A DNA stretch of 64,000 nt, taken from assembly GCF_005405365.1 (NCBI RefSeq), contig NZ_BJDX01000010.1, positions 1-64,000 of the forward strand. Direction: 5' to 3'. The notes under the pieces are model-generated. The model worked only from the letters and a program-made list of their open reading frames with translations, searched no databases and was not told where the DNA came from. The position numbers were made by a program, and so were the translations under genes. This document shows, piece by piece, positions 16,771 through 23,455 of this stretch (the stretch's first letter is position 1; every line of letters starts with the position of its first letter). The stretch is from Enterococcus xiangfangensis. Lineage in GTDB: Bacteria > Bacillota > Bacilli > Lactobacillales > Enterococcaceae.

Positions 16771-17067
16771 CTAGCTTGCGTATATCGCTTTATTTGTGCC
16801 ATCTTCATTAAAACGATCGTTAAACACAAGCCACACTTGCTGTGCTTCAAAATTCAACCATTGCGGATTATTATCCCCATTCACATCAGTCAAAACAGAA
16901 AGAGTGATTTCTCGATCCATATCATTTCCAGCACCAACTGTTGCTGCATGAGATAAAATTGGTGTATCGATCGGTATTTCCTTGAATCCCCAACGATCAA
17001 TCAGCATAATTTTTCCAGTTGGTTTTCCTATCGGATCGTATTGTTTTTCTAGCAACGTTTTACTCAT
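16771..17067 (-). CDS. Element protein of unknown function (98 aa)
   Basis: Unrecognised 98-residue protein. It is soluble and beta-rich in pattern (GKIMLIDRWGFKEIPIDTP, then REITLSVLTDV), with a conserved-looking acidic stretch DVNGDNNPQW and a C-terminal region rich in Asn and Asp. Ribosome binding site GCGAGGTG is well placed. It lies 16 bp before the replication initiator in the early operon, so it could act in replication or its control. No domain name can be given. Confidence 0.6.
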   Translation of the reverse strand: MSKTLLEKQYDPIGKPTGKIMLIDRWGFKEIPIDTPILSHAATVGAGNDMDREITLSVLTDVNGDNNPQWLNFEAQQVWLVFNDRFNEDGTNKAIYAS

Positions 17068-17116
17068 GCACTTTCACCTCGCTCCAAAATTTTAGATGAT
17101 AATATTCCTATATAAA

Positions 17117-17542
17117 TCATTCGGACACCAGCTTTCGTAGATACTCCGATTTTTTTAGCTCAAATTTTTCATTAAAACCTTTTTGTTGTTTTTCAAGAAG
17201 TACATTCCACATTCCCTTGTAATCATACTCAACTATTTTGACCGCTAACTGTTTTTTATAATAGAGTGATTTATCATAGAAGCGTTGCATAGTTCCATCG
17301 AAAACAACTCCTCCAATTTCTACCCAAGCATGATCTAAATTTAAGTTTGTATAAATGCCTTCAACGTACATAGCACCTACAAGGTCAGAATTTCGCTTCA
17401 TAAAATCAAAAGCTTTATCAAAGCATTGATGAGGATATACTCGTTTCGAAAGACCACCCGTGTATCTGACTAATGGTTGAACTTCAATATCGCTCAACCG
17501 ATTTCGAATTTCTAAATACGTTTCGCAGTTATCAACGCTCAT
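17117..17542 (-). CDS. Putative transglutaminase/papain-like protein with Cys-His-Asp triad
   Basis: The 141-residue protein is not recognised as a named family, but it shows a Cys40 at the start of a helix (HQCFDKAFDFM), His71 in the strand DHAWVEIGG, and Asp82 in VVFDGT, which is the order and spacing of the Cys-His-Asp triad in transglutaminase-like and small papain-fold proteins (compare the HAWVE motif of lasso-peptide leader proteases). A catalytic role is inference. Its gene overlaps the upstream gene by 4 bases and is bracketed by exact 13-bp repeats at both stop codons (17117-17129, 17539-17551), suggesting it was inserted as a cassette. It lies among the element's early genes. Confidence 0.6.
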   Translation of the reverse strand: MSVDNCETYLEIRNRLSDIEVQPLVRYTGGLSKRVYPHQCFDKAFDFMKRNSDLVGAMYVEGIYTNLNLDHAWVEIGGVVFDGTMQRFYDKSLYYKKQLAVKIVEYDYKGMWNVLLEKQQKGFNEKFELKKSEYLRKLVSE

Positions 17543-17901
17543 TCGGACACCTCCATGAGTTGCAACTGTTTGAGCTCGTACTTCAACCCATCCCGAACAA
17601 ATTCAGCACCTTTTAATTGATTCTGATACTTTACCCATGTATTAAATGTTTTCGCCCTCGCTTCTCGTATATCAGTAATGTTTAACCATGCGGTTAAAAT
17701 CTGATTTTTTAGCTCGTTGATTTCTCGACAAATTAGTTTGTGATCTGCATGTTTTTTAAGTACATACAAAACGGTTAGTTTTTCATTGAATGAATTTCCA
17801 AAGTAGGTTTTCCCGATATTATTTTCTAGTTCAGCGATCCCTTGATTAATTTCCTCTAATTCAAAGCTATCGAGTTGGTTTAATAGTTTTGTTTTGTACA
17901 T
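17539..17901 (-). CDS. Helical element protein of unknown function (120 aa)
   Basis: Nearly all helical 120-residue protein with heptad-like segments (residues 10-30 and 55-75) and no membrane part or signal. It may be an oligomer or a partner of the neighbouring products. The start lies directly after the stop of the upstream membrane-peptide gene, with GGAGGG inside that gene, and the end overlaps the next gene by 4 bases. The last three residues (VSE) and stop are repeated at the end of the following gene. Confidence 0.55.
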   Translation of the reverse strand: MYKTKLLNQLDSFELEEINQGIAELENNIGKTYFGNSFNEKLTVLYVLKKHADHKLICREINELKNQILTAWLNITDIREARAKTFNTWVKYQNQLKGAEFVRDGLKYELKQLQLMEVSE

Positions 17902-18060
17902 CTACTTATGCCCTCCAGTTCTTAATTGATAGTCGTACTCGTCATAAGCATTAAATAGATACAACGCCAATCCTGCAAAGATAGCTATTTTTGCAATTAA
18001 TGGTAATAAGCCGAAAATTCCGCCGATTAATATACTTGCGATAATTAAGTTTCGTTTCAT
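17902..18060 (-). CDS. Small single- or double-pass membrane protein (52 aa)
   Basis: ATG at 18058-18060 behind AGGAGGG that overlaps the upstream stop. Residues 5-36 are hydrophobic (NLIIASILIGGIFGLLPLIA continuing into a second run), followed by an acidic, Tyr-rich tail (NAYDEYDYQLRTGGHK). Such peptides in phages and satellites can be superinfection-exclusion or holin-like factors; nothing here decides that. Short, but with a strong ribosome binding site and tight packing between neighbours. Confidence 0.55.
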   Translation of the reverse strand: MKRNLIIASILIGGIFGLLPLIAKIAIFAGLALYLFNAYDEYDYQLRTGGHK

Positions 18061-18072
18061 AATGATTCCCTC

Positions 18073-18309
18073 CTAATCTGGACAAATGGTATTAGATATT
18101 TCTTGGATAGCTTCACCAATTATTTGAAGGTTATCGCACATATCTTCCAGCAACCCGCTTTGTATTTGATGATTCACCGCGAATTGATCCCCGCTGACTC
18201 GTGAGTATTCCAGGTTTTCAGCCAGTCGGTGTAATACCTTAATTTGTTGCGCACATTCGGTTAGTTTCTCTGCCTGTTTTAAGAGTTCGTCATTAGTTAA
18301 ATGTTTCAT
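18073..18309 (-). CDS. Small helical element protein (78 aa)
   Basis: The start is ATG at 18307-18309 with GGAGGAAACTACG before it; upstream in-frame TTG would sit inside the ribosome binding site. The 78 residues (start KHLTNDELLKQAEKLTECAQ) form a helical, acidic protein with two Cys near the ends and a C-terminal NTICPD. Function unknown. It is part of the early leftward operon. Confidence 0.55.
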   Translation of the reverse strand: MKHLTNDELLKQAEKLTECAQQIKVLHRLAENLEYSRVSGDQFAVNHQIQSGLLEDMCDNLQIIGEAIQEISNTICPD

Positions 18310-18439
18310 CGTAGTTTCCTCCAATAAATTGATGTGTTATAATTGAAGGACAAAAGATTAATAGTTTTGTACTATTTTGTTTGCCTTTATCCTGTCCGCC
18401 AAGACTGTTATGGATAATGGCTTTTTCTTTTGCCCTCAT
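18293..18439 (-). CDS. Possible 48-aa basic peptide overlapping the next gene
   Basis: ATG at 18437-18439 has GGAGGG eight bases upstream, overlapping the end of the preceding gene. The 48-residue product starts MRAKEKAIIHNSLGGQDKGK and is basic. It overlaps the following gene's start by 17 bases. The good ribosome binding site and tandem layout favour a real gene; the short length and unremarkable sequence do not. Otherwise the stretch is untranslated spacer. Confidence 0.4.
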   Translation of the reverse strand: MRAKEKAIIHNSLGGQDKGKQNSTKLLIFCPSIITHQFIGGNYDETFN

Positions 18440-18443
18440 GTAC

Positions 18444-18746
18444 TTAACCCTCCAATTCAATCCCTAGCAAGTTTGCTAATTGATCAACTTGGTGATAAAA
18501 CAAATCTTGCATAGTGTCACGGTCAATATCATCCCAACGAGCTATACTTAACTCATAAAGCTCTTGAACTACGCTTTTTACAGTTGGTTCTTGCTGCATT
18601 AAGTTTTGGTACTCCATTTGTTCATACAAACATTCAAACGTTTCTTCTAGTGATTTACCTTCTAAGTTAGCTAATTCGTTAGCAGTTTCTTCTGTAACAA
18701 CTCTCGATAATACTTTTTCAATTGCTGCATTTTGTTCTTCATTCAT
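18444..18746 (-). CDS. Acidic helical element protein (100 aa)
   Basis: The start ATG (18744-18746) follows GGAGGAAATCAAC. The 100-residue protein is highly acidic and helical (EETANELANLEGKSLEETF; DIDRDTMQDLFYHQVDQLAN) without motif I can name. Strongly acidic small proteins in this position may mimic DNA or bind phage factors, but no evidence here supports a specific role. It is the first gene after the xis-like gene and the repeat region at 18837-18884. Confidence 0.6.
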   Translation of the reverse strand: MNEEQNAAIEKVLSRVVTEETANELANLEGKSLEETFECLYEQMEYQNLMQQEPTVKSVVQELYELSIARWDDIDRDTMQDLFYHQVDQLANLLGIELEG

Positions 18747-18836
18747 GTTGATTTCCTCCAATTTTATATTCCTAATACAATTTCTTACTTGAGTAAATCC
18801 TTGGTATAACAATCATTTGGCTATTATGACTACTGA

Positions 18837-18884
18837 TTGAATATGTGTTTTGAATAGATTATTGCCTTTCTCGCCTGCCCTGGC
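18837..18884. repeat. Inverted arm-type pair and GCCCTGGC repeat behind the xis-like gene
   Basis: TTGAATATG (18837-18845) and TTGAATAG (18850-18857) are reverse complements of the end repeats. TCTCGCCTGCCCTGGC (18869-18884) recurs with one change at 20125-20140 just before int, and TTGCCCTGG recurs in reverse near the left end (12282-12290). Confidence 0.5.
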
Positions 18885-18886
18885 AT

Positions 18887-19180
18887 TTAAAATTGTTTGA
18901 TAAAAGCCATAATCTCATCACGATCAAAATAATAGGTTCTTTCACCGACACGGTGATATTTGAGTCCTTTCGAAATAAATAGTTCTAGTTGTTGAGGACT
19001 GCAATCAAGGAAGCTACAAGCTTCTTTTTTATTTAGTAATTGTTTGATTCCTACTGTTCGCTTTGCTTCTTCCAATGCTTCTAGGGTTGTTTGAATCACT
19101 TGAGAAGAAATATTGTCCAATTGTTCTTTACTTAGCGTATGTGATACCTCAACTTTCAGTGGTGGTGTAGATTGATCCAT
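18887..19180 (-). CDS. xis: Excisionase-like DNA-binding protein
   Basis: The C-terminal half of the 97-residue protein is a MerR/excisionase-type winged helix (helix_turn_helix_17): LNKKEACSFLDCSPQQLELF, then KGLKYHRVGERTYYFDRDEI. The N-terminal half (1-45) is a helical extension. In satellites such a gene after the Cro-like gene is the excisionase that turns the integrase toward excision, or a replication regulator. Ribosome binding site GAGGTG. The presence of integrase-type arm repeats directly behind this gene is noteworthy. Confidence 0.65.
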   Translation of the reverse strand: MDQSTPPLKVEVSHTLSKEQLDNISSQVIQTTLEALEEAKRTVGIKQLLNKKEACSFLDCSPQQLELFISKGLKYHRVGERTYYFDRDEIMAFIKQF

Positions 19181-19214
19181 TTAATCACCTCATTCTTAGT
19201 TAAAAACTTCATCT

Positions 19215-19406
19215 TTAATTTTCCTTACGTTCTTTTAGCAATTCATCAATTGCCTGTTCTACACGCTGTTTACGATCTTCGCGCATTTCAGTGCGTAGCC
19301 ATACTGATAAGTTACTTTGAGCAATCGGAATCTTATCGGCAACTTCCCAATACAATAAACGATTTGACTCAATTTTATTTCTGATTTCTAAATTCGCCTT
19401 CATCAT
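19215..19406 (-). CDS. Cro/Str-like small helix-turn-helix regulator
   Basis: A 63-residue protein with a single lambda-repressor-like helix-turn-helix: WEVADKIPIAQSNLSVWLR is the recognition unit, preceded by NLEIRNKIESNRLL. It is the first leftward gene, divergent from the repressor gene, with AAGGAG before ATG ATG (either codon may start). Its promoter (TTGCAA-17-TATAAT) carries two palindromic operators. It corresponds to the str/cro gene of phage satellites. Confidence 0.7.
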   Translation of the reverse strand: MMKANLEIRNKIESNRLLYWEVADKIPIAQSNLSVWLRTEMREDRKQRVEQAIDELLKERKEN

Positions 19407-19426
19407 ATTCTCCTTAATATTTTTTA

Positions 19427-19476
19427 TTTAGCAATATTGCTAAATTTATTATAAAATATTCTTTGCAATATTGCAA
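19427..19476. promoter_or_regulatory. Two GCAATATTGC operators on the early leftward promoter
   Basis: Perfect palindromes TTTAGCAATATTGCTAAA (19427-19444) and TTGCAATATTGCAA (19463-19476) share the core GCAATATTGC, centres 34 bp apart. The leftward promoter has -35 TTGCAA (19471-19476, inside the second operator) and -10 TATAAT (19448-19453); the first operator covers the start site. A bound repressor would block the early operon. Confidence 0.8.
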
Positions 19477-19493
19477 CAATAATAATAAAATTA

Positions 19494-19522
19494 TTGATTT
19501 CGTTCCTTATTTTTGCGATACT
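19494..19522 (+). promoter_or_regulatory. Promoter of the repressor gene
   Basis: TTGATT (19494-19499), 17 bp, GATACT (19517-19522), upstream of the GTG start with GGAGG (19539-19543). It points away from the early promoter and is not covered by the operators. Confidence 0.5.
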
Positions 19523-19547
19523 ATATACGGAAGGAAGTGGAGGTTAA

Positions 19548-20054
19548 GTGAACAATTTTGGAGAAGAGTTGCGAAAAATTCGTAAAGAACTTGGAGTAAC
19601 TATGGTTCAATTGCAGAAGCATTCGGGTGTATCTCAACCTTATATTTCACAATTGGAAAACGGACGAAGAACACCTACAAAGGAAGCAATTAAAAATTTA
19701 GTACATGGCTTGGCCTTTTCGGATACTGGTTATATTGGTTCTATAGAAGAAGACAAACTTTTGAAAAGGTTAAATGAAGCCAATGAAAAAGATTCTCTAG
19801 AATCAATATCCGAAGGAGCACAACAACTTGTTGAACAACTAGACCTAGACCAAAGCGCCGTAAAAACTTTAAATAATTTTCTTTTAAAAACCTTAGATAG
19901 CGTTGAAGACCAGTTTATTAAATTAGAAGAAGTCTATTCTAAGAAACCCGATTGGTACTTTACAGTCGCTGGTGAACCTCTATCTGAGACAGAAAAAGAA
20001 GCGCTTACGATTTTAATCAAAGGTATAAAAAGCAACCGAAGAAAACCAAATTGA
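19548..20054 (+). CDS. XRE-family master repressor of the satellite (Stl/CI-like)
   Basis: The 168-residue protein has an N-terminal HTH_3 domain (residues 5-60; VTMVQLQKHSGVSQPYISQL is the helix-turn-helix) and a helical C-terminal part of about 100 residues with no peptidase S24 motif, so it is not a self-cleaving LexA-type repressor. Satellite repressors of this kind are released by binding a helper-phage protein instead. It starts at GTG and is transcribed toward int, as in SaPI stl-int. The twin palindromes at 19427-19476 are its probable operators (inference). Confidence 0.78.
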   Translation: MNNFGEELRKIRKELGVTMVQLQKHSGVSQPYISQLENGRRTPTKEAIKNLVHGLAFSDTGYIGSIEEDKLLKRLNEANEKDSLESISEGAQQLVEQLDLDQSAVKTLNNFLLKTLDSVEDQFIKLEEVYSKKPDWYFTVAGEPLSETEKEALTILIKGIKSNRRKPN

Positions 20055-20124
20055 TTTCATTATCAATCAATAAAAATATTCACTCAATCATTAAACATAT
20101 TATAAGAACGACTCTCCATACATA

Positions 20125-20140
20125 TCTCGCTTGCCCTGGC
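20125..20140. repeat. TCTCGCTTGCCCTGGC repeat in front of int
   Basis: 15 of 16 positions identical to 18869-18884; contains the imperfect palindrome GCC-CT-GGC. It lies 4 bp before the int ribosome binding site. Confidence 0.5.
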
Positions 20141-20158
20141 TAGATAGGAGAAAACACA

Positions 20159-21301
20159 ATGGCAACAATTACAAATTACACTAAGAAAAACGGACAAAAG
20201 GCCTGGCAGTTTCAAACTTACTTAGGTGTAGATGAAATTACAGGCAAGCAGCGCTATACCACAAGGCGTGGCTTCGCTACCAAGAAAGAATGTACTTTAG
20301 CGCTTAACAAGCTATTGCTTGAAATCGAAGAACATGGCTTCGTACAAAATAAAATAATGACCTTTGAACAACTTTATGAAGACTGGCTACCTAAGTATCG
20401 CAACAAAGTTAAGCCTTCCACAGTAGCGGCTACAATCACTGTATTTGATTTATATATCTTGCCACGTTTCAAAAAGATGAGACTTGATAAAATTACCGTG
20501 GCTTATTGCCAAAAAGTTTTGGATGGTTGGTATGAGGAGTATCGAGGATATAAAGGTTTTAAGATGAAATTAAACTTAGTGCTTGATTATGCGGTCTCTT
20601 TAGAACTAATCACCACTAATCCAATGAAAAAGACACAGACACCACGACAAAAAGAGAAAGATAAACCAGTCAACTTCTACACTAAGCAGCAGTTACAGGC
20701 ATTTCTTTCTCTTTATGAGTCTGAGGGCGATCAAATGAAATATGTGTTCTTTCATCTCTTAGCTTATACAGGGTTAAGAAAAAGTGAAGCTCTCGCTTTG
20801 CAGTATTCAGATATTAACTTCTTAAAGCATGAGCTAACAGTAGGCCGTACAGTTGCAGTCAATGAAGATAGTGAGATCATTATACAATCCCCTAAAACTA
20901 AAAACTCTTACCGTACGATCAACTTAGATCCAGTAACTATGCAGCTAATCCAAGAATGGCAAAAGGAACAGCGAGAATGGTATTTCAAGCTTGGCTTTAA
21001 TACTAATAAGAAAGACCAGCTAATATTTAGTAATAACCAAAACAAAGCTATTCGCCCTTCCCTAGTCAATGGCTGGCTAAGGAACTTTTATAATCGTCAT
21101 GAGGATATGCAAAAAATCACAGCTCATGGCTTCCGATTCACTCATTGCAGCCTACTCTTTGAATCTGGTGCAAGTATGAAAGAAGTTCAAGGAAGACTAG
21201 GCCATAAAGATGTTCAAACCACAATGAACATTTATGCTAAAGTCACACCTAAAATGGCTACGAATACTGGTGAAAAGTTTGCTCTATTTATGGCTAATTA
21301 A
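20159..21301 (+). CDS. int: Tyrosine-recombinase integrase of the satellite
   Basis: This 380-residue integrase has an AP2-like arm-binding N terminus (residues 1-60), a SAM-like core-binding domain (about 65-160) and a catalytic domain holding the residues Arg207 (TGLRKSE), Lys246, His323 and Arg326 (HGFRFTH), His349 (LGHKDVQTT) and Tyr359 (NIYAKV). All active residues are present, so it should be working. Its stop lies 41 bp from the attR repeat; the site is the 3' end of rplL. Ribosome binding site TAGGAG. Closest relations are the Tn916/phage-type integrases of Firmicutes. Confidence 0.93.
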   Translation: MATITNYTKKNGQKAWQFQTYLGVDEITGKQRYTTRRGFATKKECTLALNKLLLEIEEHGFVQNKIMTFEQLYEDWLPKYRNKVKPSTVAATITVFDLYILPRFKKMRLDKITVAYCQKVLDGWYEEYRGYKGFKMKLNLVLDYAVSLELITTNPMKKTQTPRQKEKDKPVNFYTKQQLQAFLSLYESEGDQMKYVFFHLLAYTGLRKSEALALQYSDINFLKHELTVGRTVAVNEDSEIIIQSPKTKNSYRTINLDPVTMQLIQEWQKEQREWYFKLGFNTNKKDQLIFSNNQNKAIRPSLVNGWLRNFYNRHEDMQKITAHGFRFTHCSLLFESGASMKEVQGRLGHKDVQTTMNIYAKVTPKMATNTGEKFALFMAN

Positions 21302-21308
21302 GCAAAAA

Positions 21309-21330
21309 CCTATTCAAAAGCCTATTCAAT
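21309..21330. repeat. Right-end arm-type repeats (CCTATTCAA x2, 12-bp period)
   Basis: CCTATTCAAAAG (21309-21320) and CCTATTCAAT (21321-21330) repeat with a 12-bp period and match the left-end pair (12247-12268) in orientation; likely integrase arm sites. Confidence 0.55.
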
Positions 21331-21342
21331 TTTATTTTTATA

Positions 21343-21422
21343 AAATAAAAAAAGACTAGAAGCCCTGATTTAACAAGGTTTCTAGTCTCTAAATAATTTG
21401 CAAAAATTATTTTAATGTTACA
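21343..21422. repeat. Right attachment repeat (attR) with an element-borne rplL terminator
   Basis: Counterpart of 12063-12142. The part nearer rplL is host; the hairpin part (21353-21387) came with the element and differs from the original by several changes but keeps a 15-bp stem (one C-A mismatch, one G-U) and U-run on the minus strand. So rplL keeps its last codons and a terminator after insertion. Confidence 0.85.
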
Positions 21423-21778
21423 GATGCGCCAACTTCTTCTAAAGCAGCTTTTAATGCTTCAGCGTCTTCTTTAGATACATCTTCTTTAACTGGTGCAGGA
21501 GCGCCATCAACTACAGCTTTAGCTTCTTTCAAGCCTAGGCCAGTTGCTTCACGAACTGCTTTGATAACTTTAACTTTTTGGTCACCTACAGCTGTTAATT
21601 CAACTGTAAATTCTGTTTGTTCTTCAGCAGCGCCAGCAGCAGCTCCGCCAGCAACAGCAGCTACAGGAGCAGCAGCAGTTACGCCAAATTCGTCTTCGAT
21701 AGCTTTAACTAAGTCGTTTAATTCTAAGATTGTCGCGCCTTTAAGTTCTTCGACAATGTTTTCAATGTTCAATGCCAT
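21407..21778 (-). CDS. rplL: 50S ribosomal protein L7/L12
   Basis: The 123-residue stalk protein recruits translation GTPases. It shows the N-terminal dimerisation helices ([19 protein letters not shown]), an Ala/Gly-rich hinge (about 36-52), and the conserved C-terminal domain ([20 protein letters not shown] region, ending VGASVTLK). The last codons lie in the attR repeat; the reading frame and C terminus are normal, so the satellite restored the gene end. It follows rplJ by 53 bp in the same operon. Confidence 0.97.
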   Translation of the reverse strand: MALNIENIVEELKGATILELNDLVKAIEDEFGVTAAAPVAAVAGGAAAGAAEEQTEFTVELTAVGDQKVKVIKAVREATGLGLKEAKAVVDGAPAPVKEDVSKEDAEALKAALEEVGASVTLK

Positions 21779-21831
21779 TTTAAATTTCCTCCGTTTAGGT
21801 AAGTTTTTTTAGTTTTTATTTTATGCAGCGA

Positions 21832-22329
21832 TTAAGCTACTTCTTCTTTTTCTGCGACTGCTTTCACAGCGTAAGCCACGTTGCGGACTGGCGCTTGAAG
21901 GACAGATAATAGCATAGAAAGAAGTCCATCGCGGTTCGGTAGTTTTGCAAGAGCAGTAATTTCTTCGATAGAAGCTACTTTTCCTTCAATGATCCCGCCT
22001 TTGATTTCTAGTTTTTCAGCTGTTTTAGCGAATTCATCGATAATTTTAGCTGGGGCAACTACATCCTCATTACTAAATGCAACAGCAGTTGGTCCTGAGA
22101 ATACTTCTTCTAATCCGTTCAAGCCAGCTTTTTCAGCGGCACGAACCAAGATAGAATTTTTGATAACTTTCATTTCAACGTTAGCGTCGCGTAATTGTTT
22201 ACGTAATTCAGTCACTTGTTCTACAGTTAAACCACGGTAATCGACGATAACAGCTGAAGCTGCTGCGCTGAATTTTTCAGTGACTTCATCAACGATAGCG
22301 GCTTTTTTAGCGATTGCTACTTCACTCAT
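21832..22329 (-). CDS. rplJ: 50S ribosomal protein L10
   Basis: L10 anchors the L7/L12 stalk to 23S rRNA. The start was taken as ATG at 22327-22329 ([20 protein letters not shown]) behind AGGAGGTG, giving 165 residues, the family's usual length; the longer open frame runs back into the L10 leader. The segment [15 protein letters not shown] is typical. Together with L7/L12 it represses its own mRNA by binding the leader. Confidence 0.97.
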   Translation of the reverse strand: MSEVAIAKKAAIVDEVTEKFSAAASAVIVDYRGLTVEQVTELRKQLRDANVEMKVIKNSILVRAAEKAGLNGLEEVFSGPTAVAFSNEDVVAPAKIIDEFAKTAEKLEIKGGIIEGKVASIEEITALAKLPNRDGLLSMLLSVLQAPVRNVAYAVKAVAEKEEVA

Positions 22330-22484
22330 TATATATTTCACCTCCTGATTTTGATGGAAGAGTTTCTTGAATCCTGAAAGAGCAGCGGGTAGTTTGTTTC
22401 TTTTAAAAGGAAACGTCTCTCCCTGCAGTCGACCAGTATTGTTCAACATCCTGTCGAGAAAAGACTCGCCAATTACGGTGTTGA

Positions 22485-22625
22485 GACAACAAAAAACTCC
22501 ATGCCACCGTAGACATAGAGGGACTATTGAATGTTCTCAATAAACGTCCTCGGTAGGAAATTAAGACTTGCGTCACCTACTGTCTTCGGTACAGTTAATA
22601 ATTAACCTCGATTAACTTACCATAG
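22485..22625 (-). ncRNA. L10 leader (rplJL autoregulatory leader) with attenuator hairpin
   Basis: Between rplA and rplJ the minus strand carries the typical Gram-positive L10 leader: ACCGAAGACAGTAGGTGACG followed by CTTAATTTCCTACCGAGGAC, a kink-turn-containing L10 binding fold. It is followed by a stem CTCTATGTC/GGCATGGAG with TTTTTT (about 22490-22525), which looks like an intrinsic attenuator. L10(L12) binding would favour termination (known for the family). Confidence 0.8.
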
Positions 22626-22660
22626 ATAAGCTAATCGAGTCAAGTACTTTCTAAATTAAA

Positions 22661-23350
22661 TTAGATAGCAGTTTGTTCAACATGGATACCAGGTCCAAAT
22701 GTTGTTGTTAATGAAATGTTTTTGATGTATTGACCTTTAGCAGTTGCAGGTTTTGCTTTTACTAAAGTTTCGTTGATTGTGTTAAAGTTTTCAACCAATT
22801 TAGCATCGTCGAATGATACTTTACCGATTGGTACATGAACGTTACCAGCTTTGTCAACACGGTAAGTTACTTTACCAGCTTTAACTTCTTCAACAGCTTT
22901 AGTAACATCCATTGTTACCGTACCAGTTTTAGGGTTAGGCATCAAACCTTTTGGTCCAAGCACACGACCTAATTTACCAACTGTAGCCATCATATCTGGT
23001 GTTGCTACAACAACGTCAAAGTCGAACCATCCGCCTTGGATTTTTGCAACCATGTCGTCGTCGCCAACGAAATCAGCGCCAGCAGCTTCTGCTTCTTTTG
23101 CTTTATCGCCTTTAGCAAAGACTAAAACAGTTTGTGTTTTACCAGTTCCGTTTGGAAGCACGACAGCTCCACGGATTTGTTGGTCTGCTTTTTTAGGATC
23201 TACGTTTAATTTGTATGCAACTTCAACCGTTGCGTCAAATTTTGCGAAGTTAATTTCTTTTGCTAGTGCTACTGCTTCTCCAACTGGGTAAGCTTTAGTA
23301 GTATCAACTTTTTTTAATGCATCTTGCATTTTTTTGCTCTTTTTAGCCAT
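22661..23350 (-). CDS. rplA: 50S ribosomal protein L1
   Basis: A 229-residue ribosomal protein of the mobile L1 stalk. Sequence hallmarks are [37 protein letters not shown] and the GTVT region before the C-terminal domain-I strand. Length and ends are normal, with AAGGAGG before the ATG. It follows rplK by about 105 bp, where a short leader could bind L1 for autoregulation. Confidence 0.97.
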   Translation of the reverse strand: MAKKSKKMQDALKKVDTTKAYPVGEAVALAKEINFAKFDATVEVAYKLNVDPKKADQQIRGAVVLPNGTGKTQTVLVFAKGDKAKEAEAAGADFVGDDDMVAKIQGGWFDFDVVVATPDMMATVGKLGRVLGPKGLMPNPKTGTVTMDVTKAVEEVKAGKVTYRVDKAGNVHVPIGKVSFDDAKLVENFNTINETLVKAKPATAKGQYIKNISLTTTFGPGIHVEQTAI

Positions 23351-23455
23351 TTTGTTTCCTCCTTGATGTGGTTATAACGGTAGAACCTCCCACGTGTTCC
23401 ATATCTTTAGATAGGGAGCCAACTGAGAAGCTACTTTCTTGGGTTCGTCGATAAA

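Larger units (their letters stand above)
12063..21422. mobile_element. Phage-inducible chromosomal island-like satellite integrated at the 3' end of rplL
   Basis: About 9.3 kb between two 80-bp direct repeats. Gene order from the right end: int (+), repressor (+), divergent cro-like, xis-like, small genes, replication initiator, terminase-small-subunit-like gene and further packaging-region genes, all leftward. This is the SaPI/PICI plan. No capsid, portal, large terminase, tail, holin or lysin genes are present, so it is not a prophage; no conjugation or transposase genes either. It would depend on a helper phage for particles. All reading frames look intact, so it may be active (inference). 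Confidence 0.85.

Noticed and set aside
19215..20054. Toxin-antitoxin pair (divergent small HTH genes)
   Set aside because: Both products are plain DNA-binding regulators with operators between them, in the place of phage cI/cro; no toxin fold.
12332..21301. The element as a complete or defective prophage
   Set aside because: No structural, large terminase or lysis gene, not even a fragment, is seen; gene order and compactness fit a satellite.
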